Shown in pieces: positions 1 to 7,152 of a stretch of 64,000 nt of DNA (positions are counted from its first letter, which is position 1; every line of letters begins with the position of its first letter). The notes under the pieces were generated by a model. The model did no database searches. It was not told where the DNA came from and saw only the letters and a program-made list of their open reading frames with translations. Made by a program: the position numbers and the translations under genes. Source of the stretch: G965207335 sp965207335 (GTDB taxonomy: Bacteria > Pseudomonadota > Gammaproteobacteria > PS1 > Pseudothioglobaceae); contig OZ242267.1 of assembly GCA_965207335.1 (NCBI GenBank), positions 1,736,001-1,800,000 of the forward strand, given 5' to 3'.

Positions 1-895
1 CTAATAAACGAGAATGTAGATAAAATACATCCCCGGGATAAGCCTCACGCCCTGGAGGTCTTCTTAATAGCAGTGATACTTGTCTATACGCCCAAGCTTG
101 TTTAGTTAAATCATCATAAACTATCAAAGCATCTTCACCTCTGTCTCTAAAATATTCTGCCATAGCACAACCAGCATAAGGTGCTATATATTGCATAGCA
201 GCAGAATCAGAGGCAGGAGCTGCAACTATTATGGTATTTTTTAAAGCATCATTTTCAGCTAATTTACTAACCACAACAGCAATAGAAGATGCTTTTTGCC
301 CAATAGCAACATAAACACATTTTACCCCACTATTTTTTTGGTTAATTATGGTATCTACCGCAATAGCTGTTTTTCCAGTTTGTCTATCGCCAATTATAAG
401 CTCTCTTTGTCCTCTACCAATAGGTACCATAGCATCAATGGCCTTAATACCTGTTTGTAATGCCTGAGATACAGATTGCCTATCAATTACCCCTGGTGCT
501 ATAACTTCTAGTGGTAAGAAAGTATCAGTTTTTATGTCCCCTTTGGCATCAATAGGTTTACCCAAAGAGTTTACAACTCTACCAAGCATTTCATTGCCAA
601 CTGGAACTTTCACAACTTCGCCTGTGCATTTAACAATATCGCCCTCTGATATATGCTCATAACTACCTAAAACAACAGCACCTACCGAGTCTTGTTCTAA
701 GTTTAATGCCATACCAAAAGTATTTTTGGGGAATTCTAACATTTCACCAAACAAAACATCTGCTAAACCATGAATACGAATAATACCATCGCTCACACTA
801 ATAACAGTGCCTTGAGTTTTAGTTTTTGAAGTAAAATCAAATCCTTGTATTTGTTTTTTTATTAAATCACTAATTTCAGAAGCATTTAACTGCAT
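1..895 (-). CDS. atpA: ATP synthase F1 subunit alpha, 5' part only
   Basis: This is the nucleotide-binding regulatory alpha subunit of the F1 head of ATP synthase. The ATG at 893-895 opens a frame that stays open to the window edge, giving about 298 of the usual 510 or so residues. The N-terminus MQLNASEIS, the P-loop GDRQTGKT followed by AIAVDTIINQ, and the segment RRPPGREAYPGD are typical of AtpA. It follows atpH after only 15 bases and is the last gene of the atp operon seen here; atpG, atpD and atpC should lie beyond the left edge. The product is cut by the window, not by a mutation. Confidence 0.97.
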   Translation of the reverse strand, partial: MQLNASEISDLIKKQIQGFDFTSKTKTQGTVISVSDGIIRIHGLADVLFGEMLEFPKNTFGMALNLEQDSVGAVVLGSYEHISEGDIVKCTGEVVKVPVGNEMLGRVVNSLGKPIDAKGDIKTDTFLPLEVIAPGVIDRQSVSQALQTGIKAIDAMVPIGRGQRELIIGDRQTGKTAIAVDTIINQKNSGVKCVYVAIGQKASSIAVVVSKLAENDALKNTIIVAAPASDSAAMQYIAPYAGCAMAEYFRDRGEDALIVYDDLTKQAWAYRQVSLLLRRPPGREAYPGDVFYLHSRLL

Positions 896-910
896 AATTA
901 TTCCTTTTCT

Positions 911-1459
911 TTAATTGACTGCTAAAATAGTATTGAGTTTTTCTAATTTAGCTTTAATAGAATAGTTTGTAACTCTATCACCATCCTTAATAATAACACC
1001 GCCTAATAGACTTTTATCAACTGATTTTTGCAAATTTATCTTAACACCATAATTACTATGTAATTTTTTTTCTAGCTCAAGTGCCTGCTCTTTAGACAAC
1101 TCGTATGAACTTATTACTTGAATATATTTATAGCCTTTTATGCCCTCACTTTGTATTTTAAACAAAGTATAAATTGCTGGTAAAATCAACATACGATTAT
1201 TTTTTGCTAGTAATTTTATTAATACACTTTGTTGTGTTAATAATTTTGACTTTAAAGACTTATTAAGTAAATCTATAATAATATCTGCCTTATTTTTTTT
1301 GCTAATTTTTGGTGAAGCAATTAATTTATTTAGACTCTTATCGCTTATTATAATAGATGCTACAGCAAGCATGTCATTCCAAATATCAACATTATTATCT
1401 TCAATTGCTATCGCTAAAATAGCTTTGGCATATGGTTTTGCTATATTATTAAGTTCCAT
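911..1459 (-). CDS. atpH: ATP synthase F1 subunit delta
   Basis: This is the delta (OSCP-type) stator subunit linking the top of F1 to the b-subunit stalk. The 182-residue length is normal for the family. The N-terminus carries the typical IAKPYAKAIL segment, and the C-terminus has the conserved LLGGVIIKDGDRVTNYSIKAKL-like pattern for binding the b subunits. It lies between atpF and atpA in the standard operon order with spacings of 9 and 15 bases, so it is almost certainly co-transcribed and translationally linked. Confidence 0.97.
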   Translation of the reverse strand: MELNNIAKPYAKAILAIAIEDNNVDIWNDMLAVASIIISDKSLNKLIASPKISKKNKADIIIDLLNKSLKSKLLTQQSVLIKLLAKNNRMLILPAIYTLFKIQSEGIKGYKYIQVISSYELSKEQALELEKKLHSNYGVKINLQKSVDKSLLGGVIIKDGDRVTNYSIKAKLEKLNTILAVN

Positions 1460-1468
1460 TATTATAAC

Positions 1469-1939
1469 CTATAAAGATTTTGACAATTTAGCAAGCATTT
1501 GCTTATGATCTTGTTCATTAACCTCTTTTTCTAACACTTTTGTAACACCTAGTATAACCAAAGAAGATAATTGTGATTGAAGTTGAGTTTTAACCTTGCT
1601 TATTTCTTGTGCTATTTCATTGCTAGAGCTAAGCTTAATTTTTTCTGCTTCTAATGATGCCGTATCTTTTGCTGCATTTATTATTGTGCTAGCTTGTTTT
1701 TTAGCATTGTCTATTATATCTACTGCCTGATGCTTGGATTGGCTGATAATTTCTTCTACTTTTTGCTCTGCTTCTTTTTGCTCTGCTTGACCTCTTTCAG
1801 CGGCGGTTAAACCATCTTCTATGCGTTTTTGCCTTGCAGACATTAAATCAGATAACGGCTTCCACAAAAATTTATTAATTAAAGCAATAAATATTACAAA
1901 GGCAATAATTTGAATAATAAGTGTTGCTGTAATGTTCAT
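1469..1939 (-). CDS. atpF: ATP synthase Fo subunit b
   Basis: This is the b subunit, the peripheral stalk of ATP synthase. It has 156 residues, the expected size. A single N-terminal membrane helix (about residues 4-25) is followed by LWKPLSDLMSARQKRIEDGL and a long charged, Ala/Lys/Glu/Gln-rich coiled coil that would dimerise and reach F1. It sits between atpE and atpH in canonical order, 22 bases after atpE. Confidence 0.97.
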   Translation of the reverse strand: MNITATLIIQIIAFVIFIALINKFLWKPLSDLMSARQKRIEDGLTAAERGQAEQKEAEQKVEEIISQSKHQAVDIIDNAKKQASTIINAAKDTASLEAEKIKLSSSNEIAQEISKVKTQLQSQLSSLVILGVTKVLEKEVNEQDHKQMLAKLSKSL

Positions 1940-1961
1940 ATTAAGCTACCCAAGAAAATTT

Positions 1962-2249
1962 TTATAAACCAGCTATGGCTGATAAAGAAGCACCTACAAA
2001 AGGATTTGCAAATAAAAACCACATTGCAAAAGCTAGAATAATAAATGGAAATGACTCCATTAATCCTGCAAAAATAAACATATTAGTCATTAATTCTGGC
2101 TTCATTTCTGGCTGTCTTGAAATACCCTCTAATGTTTTAGCACAAATTAAGCCCCAACCTATAGCTGAACCTAATCCAGCAGCTGCTAAAATTACACCAA
2201 CACCAACTGCGGTATATGCATATATAGTAACAATCATATTTGCATCCAT
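1962..2249 (-). CDS. atpE: ATP synthase Fo subunit c
   Basis: This is the proteolipid c subunit forming the rotor ring. It has 95 residues and two membrane helices joined by the polar loop RQPE (about residues 45-48). The ion-binding carboxylate is Glu65 in AGLMESFPF, where E. coli has Asp61. Ser66 follows the Glu as in Na+-type c subunits, but the position that holds Gln32 in those proteins is Trp32 here. Proton coupling is therefore more likely. It lies between atpB and atpF, and the spacing to atpB is 23 bases. Confidence 0.96.
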   Translation of the reverse strand: MDANMIVTIYAYTAVGVGVILAAAGLGSAIGWGLICAKTLEGISRQPEMKPELMTNMFIFAGLMESFPFIILAFAMWFLFANPFVGASLSAIAGL

Positions 2250-2272
2250 TTCTCTCTCCTTATATTTAAAAA

Positions 2273-3127
2273 TTAATGTTTTTCACTTGCCATACCCAAA
2301 TAAACAATTGTCAGTATCATAAAAATAAAAGCTTGTAATGTAATGACTAATACATGAAACACAAGCCAGATTATATCTAATACTATTTGTAGTGGATACC
2401 AAATTAACATACCTAAACCAAAAACTGCCGAACCACCTATTAATGCTATTAATAAAAATACTAATTCCCCAGCAAATAAGTTGCCAAAAAGTCGTAATCC
2501 TAAACTAAGTGGCTTTGCTAACTCTTCAATAGCAGTCATTAATATATTAGCTGGAATGGCAAATTTACCAAAAGGGTGGAATAAAAATAACTTAATGTAA
2601 CCGACAAAACCTTTGCTTTTAATATTATAGTATAAAATCAAGGCAAATACACTAAATGATAAGGCAAAAGTAAGACTTATATCTGTAGTTGGTACAGCTC
2701 TAATATGATGAACACCAAAAAATTTAAATAATGACGGTATTAAATCAACGGGTATAAGGTCCATAAAATTCATCAACCAAACCCAAACAAAAATAGTTAA
2801 TGCCAAAGGTGCTATTAGTTTATTTTTGCCGGGAAATGTATCTTTAACTTGATTATCAACAAATTCTAGGATATATTCGACAAAGTTTTGAAATTTACCC
2901 GGGATACCAGTATCTGCTTTCTTGTTGACAACAATACCAACAACAACAATTAATAACCCTAATAAAATTGAGATAATTATAGTATCTAAGTTAAAAACCC
3001 AAAAACCTTCTATTGTCTGAGTTTCTTGGTTGAATGATGGTCCGACTGTTAGATTAGTAAGGTGGTGTTGTATGTATTCAACAGTAGTTAAACTACCCTC
3101 TGATTCTAATAAATTTGTCTCTGCCAT
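2273..3127 (-). CDS. atpB: ATP synthase Fo subunit a
   Basis: This is the membrane stator subunit a, which supplies the half-channels for proton flow past the c ring. It has 284 residues with five or six hydrophobic segments. The essential Arg is in KPLSLGLRLFGNLFAGE (about residues 210-226), and the C-terminal segment LQAFIFMILTIVYL is typical. It follows atpI and precedes atpE, both in the same direction. Confidence 0.97.
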   Translation of the reverse strand: MAETNLLESEGSLTTVEYIQHHLTNLTVGPSFNQETQTIEGFWVFNLDTIIISILLGLLIVVVGIVVNKKADTGIPGKFQNFVEYILEFVDNQVKDTFPGKNKLIAPLALTIFVWVWLMNFMDLIPVDLIPSLFKFFGVHHIRAVPTTDISLTFALSFSVFALILYYNIKSKGFVGYIKLFLFHPFGKFAIPANILMTAIEELAKPLSLGLRLFGNLFAGELVFLLIALIGGSAVFGLGMLIWYPLQIVLDIIWLVFHVLVITLQAFIFMILTIVYLGMASEKH

Positions 3128-3170
3128 TTTTTAACTTTATAAGAAAACTTTACAATACATAAAAATAACA

Positions 3171-3539
3171 CTAATTTTTTGAAAACTTAAATAAACCTAA
3201 TAATTGCCCGACAATATACAGTATCACAAAAGCCAGTAACATTGGTACAGGCAATAGCATAAAAAATCCAAGTCCTAAGGCAAATAATAGTCCCACAACA
3301 ACAAACCTAATGCCAGCAAATAGAAAAGCAAATGCAATGCCTTTTTTAGGGCTTTTATCAGCTATTATTAAAGCTATATTATTAACAATAGTTACTAATA
3401 AAAAATGTAATAATGCAATAAATACACCGTACAAAAAAGACTTGCAGTAAATTATACACACATCAAATAAATAAATAAAACTAAATACAATAATTATTAA
3501 AAAAATTTGTAAAATTATTGAGTATTTTGAATGTAACAT
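3171..3539 (-). CDS. atpI: AtpI-like protein (ATP synthase subunit I)
   Basis: This small membrane protein of 122 residues has four hydrophobic segments and is the first gene of the atp operon, 43 bases before atpB. AtpI proteins are thought to help c-ring assembly or Mg2+ supply. Sequence conservation in the family is low, so the call rests mainly on position, size and topology. The pair GIAFAFLFAGIRFVVVGLLFALGLGFF fits the usual second hairpin. The N-terminal region is unusually rich in Ile, Phe and Tyr and contains two Cys residues. Confidence 0.8.
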   Translation of the reverse strand: MLHSKYSIILQIFLIIIVFSFIYLFDVCIIYCKSFLYGVFIALLHFLLVTIVNNIALIIADKSPKKGIAFAFLFAGIRFVVVGLLFALGLGFFMLLPVPMLLAFVILYIVGQLLGLFKFSKN

Positions 3540-3568
3540 TCTTTAAATGATGACTGTTTATCTTGTTT

Positions 3569-3574
3569 ATTATA
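3569..3574 (-). promoter_or_regulatory. Candidate -10 box of the atp operon promoter
   Basis: On the minus strand a perfect TATAAT lies about 30 bases before the atpI start codon. The best upstream partner is TTGCCG at a long spacing of 19 bases, so the -35 is weak. It is the only strong -10 match close to the operon start. Confidence 0.4.
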
Positions 3575-3710
3575 CCTGTTTGAAACTGCCATACGGCAAC
3601 AAAAAAGTATTAACATAGACTGCTGTATAAGGAAATTTATCCATTTTAACTATATTATTTTTGATAAAAAGTAAGTTTTTATTATGGGTTATTTTGTTAT
3701 TTTATTATTT

Positions 3711-3787
3711 TGGGGCGAGAAACGGGGCTCGAACCCGCGACAACCGGAATCACAATCCGGGGCTCTACCAACTGAGCTATTCCCGCC
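3711..3787 (-). tRNA. tRNA-His (GTG)
   Basis: Read on the minus strand, this is a 77-base cloverleaf with anticodon GTG and an encoded CCA. The acceptor stem has eight pairs, including the extra G-1 opposite C73 that is the histidine identity element. The D-loop AGCTCAGTTGGTAGAGC and T-loop TTCGAGC are standard. It is first from the left in a cluster of three minus-strand tRNAs. Confidence 0.97.
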
Positions 3788-3793
3788 ATAAAT

Positions 3794-3870
3794 TGGCGCG
3801 CCCAGAACGATTCGAACGTTCGACCTACGGCTTAGAAGGCCGTTGCTCTATCCAGCTGAGCTATGGGCGC
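3794..3870 (-). tRNA. tRNA-Arg (TCT)
   Basis: This is a 77-base minus-strand cloverleaf. Acceptor GCGCCCA pairs with TGGGCGC, the anticodon is TCT within CCTTCTAAG, the T-loop is TTCGAAT, and CCA is encoded. It decodes AGA and AGG and lies six bases from tRNA-His. Confidence 0.96.
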
Positions 3871-3941
3871 AAAACATAAAACAACTAAAAACTACATGTA
3901 ACAATTTTATATATATTTATGCAGTATTTAGAATTATAATT

Positions 3942-4018
3942 TGGTCGGAGTGGAGGGATTTGAACCCCCGACCACCTGGTCCCAAACCAGATACGCTACC
4001 AAGCTGCGCTACACTCCG
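3942..4018 (-). tRNA. tRNA-Pro (TGG)
   Basis: This is a 77-base minus-strand cloverleaf. Acceptor CGGAGTG pairs with CACTCCG, the anticodon is TGG within TTTGGGA, the T-loop is TTCAAAT, and CCA is encoded. It is the first transcribed of the Pro-Arg-His tRNA cluster. Confidence 0.96.
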
Positions 4019-4186
4019 AAAAAAGAAATAATACTATTGCATAAGAATAAAAAACACCCTAACTTAATTATTTAATGCAGTAGTTTTAAGTATTATAAAA
4101 TAAGGTGTAAATGATACTTAGTTTAACAATGATAGTCAAGAAAGATTTGGGAAATTATATACTTTAATTTGCAAATTTAAAAATCT

Positions 4187-4267
4187 GGGACAGGCTACTT
4201 TTTATGTATATTTTTCTAGAGACAGATCAAAAAATGAGAAATAATTATGATAAAAGTAGCCTGTCCC
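4187..4267. repeat. 81-base palindromic element
   Basis: The left arm GGGACAGGCTACTTTTTA is matched by the right arm TAAAAGTAGCCTGTCCC, with an AT-rich centre of about 45 bases. The near-perfect long arms suggest a small mobile palindrome or REP-type element rather than a terminator, because no T-run follows the stem. Confidence 0.7.
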
Positions 4268-4292
4268 TGATATATACCTCTTTTATACTCAC

Positions 4293-4360
4293 CGTCATTG
4301 CGAGCCTTTGTAAAAAGGTGTGAGATTGCCACACACTAAAAAACAGTGTTCGCAATGACG
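4293..4360. repeat. REP-like hairpin
   Basis: CGTCATTGCGAG at the left is the inverted match of TTCGCAATGACG at the right, enclosing GCC and GAGATTGCCACAC motifs. The same words recur at 4833-4933 and 16745-16921. Similar CGTCATTGCGAG palindromes are widespread dispersed repeats in intracellular and gammaproteobacterial genomes. Confidence 0.75.
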
Positions 4361-4545
4361 ATATATAAAAAAAGTACCCACAATAAAGAGTTAGAATTAT
4401 ACCTACAGTCATTGTGAATAAATAAAGAGAATACTAGCCTTTTTTAATAGTGAGCAAAGCTCACTTTGGGGAGTATCCCCAAACCCCTAACAGCAATTAC
4501 AGGTTGTTTAGTTTGTGTTAAGTTGTTTTGCTTGTTTTTTTATTA

Positions 4546-4652
4546 GAGATCTTTGCATAAATAGAGATGATTAGCAGAGCTCTGATTTTTGCTTAATGTC
4601 AGTGAGTGGAAAGCGGGGTTCTGATGATTATTCATGTTTGTGCAAAGGTCTC
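4546..4652. mobile_element. Short copy of the GAGACC-ended MITE-like element
   Basis: The ends GAGATCTTTGCATAAA and TTTGTGCAAAGGTCTC are imperfect inverted repeats. The interior AGCAGAGCTCTGATTTTTGCTTAA and AAAGCGGGGTTCTGATGATTATTC is shared with the copy at 62156-62309, but about 50 central bases are missing. Flanks are TATTA on the left and CATTA on the right, an imperfect target duplication. Confidence 0.75.
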
Positions 4653-4832
4653 CATTAGGGGCAGAACTAGTTTTTGTATTACAGTTACTGTACAACTACC
4701 CCTCAAACTCCCCATATAGACATTGTGCTTATAAGGTATATTTTGTTGTGAGATATTTGTTTTGTGGGTGTTGGTTGTAATGTAATGTGATTTTAAAAAA
4801 GTACCCAGAATAACGAATTGGAATTGTACCTA

Positions 4833-4933
4833 CAGTCATTGCAAGCCTTAATAAAGGCGTGGCAATCTCATCCTACAAACACCCACCGTCATTGCGAGCC
4901 TTGATAAAGGCGTGGCAATCTCATCCTACAAAC
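4833..4933. repeat. Two tandem REP-like units
   Basis: Two direct copies of about 47 bases lie at 4833-4880 and 4887-4933. Each has (C)GTCATTGC(G/A)AGCCTT, an ATAAAGGCGTGGCAATCTCATCC core and a terminal TACAAAC. They differ at only a few positions. GCCTT...AAGGC inside each can form a small hairpin. Confidence 0.75.
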
Positions 4934-5051
4934 GCGGTATAATTTAATAATTAAGTATTGTGTCCCTAGAACTTAGATATTTTTGCAGATTAAAGTATAT
5001 AATTCCCAAGATTTGCGTAGAATTAGGAATTTTTAACTAAGTAGGGCTAAG

Positions 5052-5456
5052 TTATTTTTTAAAGCGTTTATCGTATTTATTTTGAATATCTTTAGGCCAT
5101 AGGCTATAAATATAGTCAATCAATGCTTGTTTTTCTTTGCTGTTTAGTTTGTTTTTAAAACTTGGCATAACACCACCTAGTTTTATACCGCCATTATTAA
5201 TGGTTCTTAGTATAATTTCAGGTGAATGATGCCAAGTGTGAGCTGTGCCATTAACAGGCGGTGGTGGATATTTACCATTAGGAAGTGGTTTTTTCCAATC
5301 TTTAACTAGTCCTCGTCCCTTAATGCCATGACATGTCATACAATTTGCCTCAAATACCGTTTTGCCAAGGTTGATACTATCATCAAGTGCTGTATTGTTG
5401 TTATTATCCCAACAACCAGATAAAAGGATTAATGTTAGGCTTAGTAGTAGTTTCAT
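5052..5456 (-). CDS. Lipoprotein monohaem cytochrome c
   Basis: This is a 134-residue class I cytochrome c. An N-terminal hydrophobic segment ends in the lipobox LLSGC (about residues 11-16), so the mature protein is probably anchored in a membrane facing the periplasm. The haem-binding motif CMTCHG lies near residue 40. The region GGVMPSFKNKLNSKEKQALIDYIYSLWP gives the distal Met and the C-terminal helix. A role as an electron donor or acceptor in respiration is likely, but the partner is unknown. It lies 21 bases downstream of the methyltransferase-HNH gene with no obvious functional link. Confidence 0.88.
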   Translation of the reverse strand: MKLLLSLTLILLSGCWDNNNNTALDDSINLGKTVFEANCMTCHGIKGRGLVKDWKKPLPNGKYPPPPVNGTAHTWHHSPEIILRTINNGGIKLGGVMPSFKNKLNSKEKQALIDYIYSLWPKDIQNKYDKRFKK

Positions 5457-5477
5457 CTTAACTTAGTAAATACATTA

Positions 5478-6926
5478 TTATACCTTTAAACCAAAAGTCA
5501 ATTTAGACTTCATTAAAGACTCTCTCTTTCTTATTTTATCTATTAAATATTCCATAGGTCTATTGCCTTTGGTTCTATTACAACTTCCACATAATAATTG
5601 ATAATTTTCATAATAATTACCTCCTCCTTTTGATTTTGGTATTATATGATCAATCTCTAAATCAATTATTCTCATTTGATTATCACAAGCGTTGCATTTT
5701 TCTTTTTGTTCTTTAAATAATCTATTTTTAATATTTATTGTTGGTGCTATTATTTGTATATCTGTTCTTTGAGGTATATCTAATCTATTAATAAAATCTT
5801 CAAATAAACCAGCATCGTCACTTAATCTAGTAATTAACACTGATGCCGCTTGTGCCTCAATATCAATGCCTATCCATTGCCTATTTAATTGTTGGCTTGC
5901 TACACAAGTAGTAGCACAACCACAAAAAGGGTCTAGAACTACATCACCCTCGTTGCTACTTGCTTTTATTATTCTATGCATAAGTGCTAGCGGTTTTTGT
6001 GTTGGGTATCCTGTGCGTTCTTTACTATGAGAGCTAATAGGATTAATATCTGTCCAAATTTCTTGTGCTGGTGTACCCGGTAAATCTTTGAGATAGCTTT
6101 TAAAACTTGGAACTCCGTTTTTTGAGAATACTATATAATTATTATCATACAGTAAATTTAATCTTGCATTCACTGACATTGTTTTTGCTTTTTCTTCACT
6201 TACTAATTTATTGACTATTCTTTTTGGAACTGACCAACTTCTACCACTAGATGCTGGATGCCAACCCTTCCATTCTTTGTCATTGGGATTAGTTTTTGGT
6301 CCTGTTAAAGTCACTAATCTATATATTCCTTTAGTATCTTTAAATTTAAAAAAATTACTTTTATATTCTTCGGTGTAATCTGTATAAATTTTGTTATATG
6401 TATATTTTTTACTTTTAGTATAAAAGAAAATGGTATCCCTATTTCTACCAAATTGTTTAGGGTCGTTATGAGCATAGGTGCGTTTCCACACAATCTCATT
6501 TCTAAAATTATCCTTGCCAAATATTCTATCAAGTACTATCTTTAAATAATGACTTGCCGTAGGGTCACAATGTAAATATAAACTTCCTGTTAGTTTTAGT
6601 ATTCTGTGCATTTCTATAATTCTTTGGGTCATATAAGTGATATATGACATCATAGCCTTGCCGTGTATTCCCTCTATAGCTTGGATAAAACTAACTAAAA
6701 AAGGATAGTCAGTAAACATTTTTTCTAAATAAAATTCATTTACATCTTCCCAACTCCACATATCCTTAAAACTTGCACCAGCAGACTTACTACCAATAGG
6801 TGCAGAATAAGTTCGCTTTGAGTTAAATGGTGGATCTAAGTATATTAAATCTATACTCTCACTGTTCATACCGTTTAGTATGTATAAGTTATCGTTTGTA
6901 TATAAAGTATTTTGAAACTTATCCAT
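5478..6926 (-). CDS. DNA methyltransferase fused to an HNH nuclease domain
   Basis: This 482-residue protein joins an amino-methyltransferase to a nuclease-like domain. The catalytic motif DPPF appears near residue 32, before the AdoMet-binding motif DPFCGCATT near residue 335. That order is the beta class of N6-adenine or N4-cytosine methyltransferases; FCGCATT replaces the usual FxGxGT. Residues about 410-465 form an HNH domain: a CxxC pair, EIDHIIPKSKGGG, an Asn and a second CxxCN pair. Such fusions occur in restriction-modification-like families, where the nuclease may cut DNA that lacks or carries the mark. The target sequence is unknown. No separate restriction gene adjoins it. Confidence 0.85.
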   Translation of the reverse strand: MDKFQNTLYTNDNLYILNGMNSESIDLIYLDPPFNSKRTYSAPIGSKSAGASFKDMWSWEDVNEFYLEKMFTDYPFLVSFIQAIEGIHGKAMMSYITYMTQRIIEMHRILKLTGSLYLHCDPTASHYLKIVLDRIFGKDNFRNEIVWKRTYAHNDPKQFGRNRDTIFFYTKSKKYTYNKIYTDYTEEYKSNFFKFKDTKGIYRLVTLTGPKTNPNDKEWKGWHPASSGRSWSVPKRIVNKLVSEEKAKTMSVNARLNLLYDNNYIVFSKNGVPSFKSYLKDLPGTPAQEIWTDINPISSHSKERTGYPTQKPLALMHRIIKASSNEGDVVLDPFCGCATTCVASQQLNRQWIGIDIEAQAASVLITRLSDDAGLFEDFINRLDIPQRTDIQIIAPTINIKNRLFKEQKEKCNACDNQMRIIDLEIDHIIPKSKGGGNYYENYQLLCGSCNRTKGNRPMEYLIDKIRKRESLMKSKLTFGLKV

Positions 6927-7019
6927 TCAATAACTCCAACTCCATATAAATAAAATACAATCTTTTATTAATATTTTACCAACAGAAACCTTAATAAATG
7001 ATTTTATTTAATCTATATC

Positions 7020-7136
7020 CTAAGTAAATATTTTAGCTACAATTTTTGCTAATGTTTTTGATTTTTCTGCAATAGCCTATTTATATTTTCCTTGCTTATA
7101 TTTTTTTAAACCACTATAAAAATGTTCTTCTATCAT
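7020..7136 (-). pseudogene. Remnant of a TPR gene 5' end
   Basis: From the ATG at 7134-7136 the frame reads MIEEHFYSGLKKYKQGKYK, then a stop, then AIAEKSKTLAKI. This resembles the first repeat of the next gene upstream, FDSGLEKYEQKKYQEAIADYNKAI. It looks like the decayed start of a second TPR gene, or a partial duplication, lying just after the intact one. It is too short to be functional. Confidence 0.5.
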
Positions 7137-7152
7137 AATATTTTATGAGTTT

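Larger units (their letters stand above)
4019..5051. other. Repeat-rich intergenic region without a gene
   Basis: No credible coding frame is seen on either strand. The stretch holds an 81-base palindromic element, a REP-like hairpin, a short copy of the GAGACC element and two REP-like half-units (listed separately). It also holds a direct repeat of about 48 bases at 4370-4417 and 4795-4841, beginning GTACCCA and ending TACAGTCATTG. Two small hairpins, GTGAGC/GCTCAC near 4452 and GGGGA/TCCCC near 4470, could act as terminators. Confidence 0.7.

Noticed and set aside
3661..4031. Open frames of 60-72 codons over the tRNA cluster
   Set aside because: They are translations of tRNA-His, tRNA-Arg and tRNA-Pro sequence on the wrong strand.
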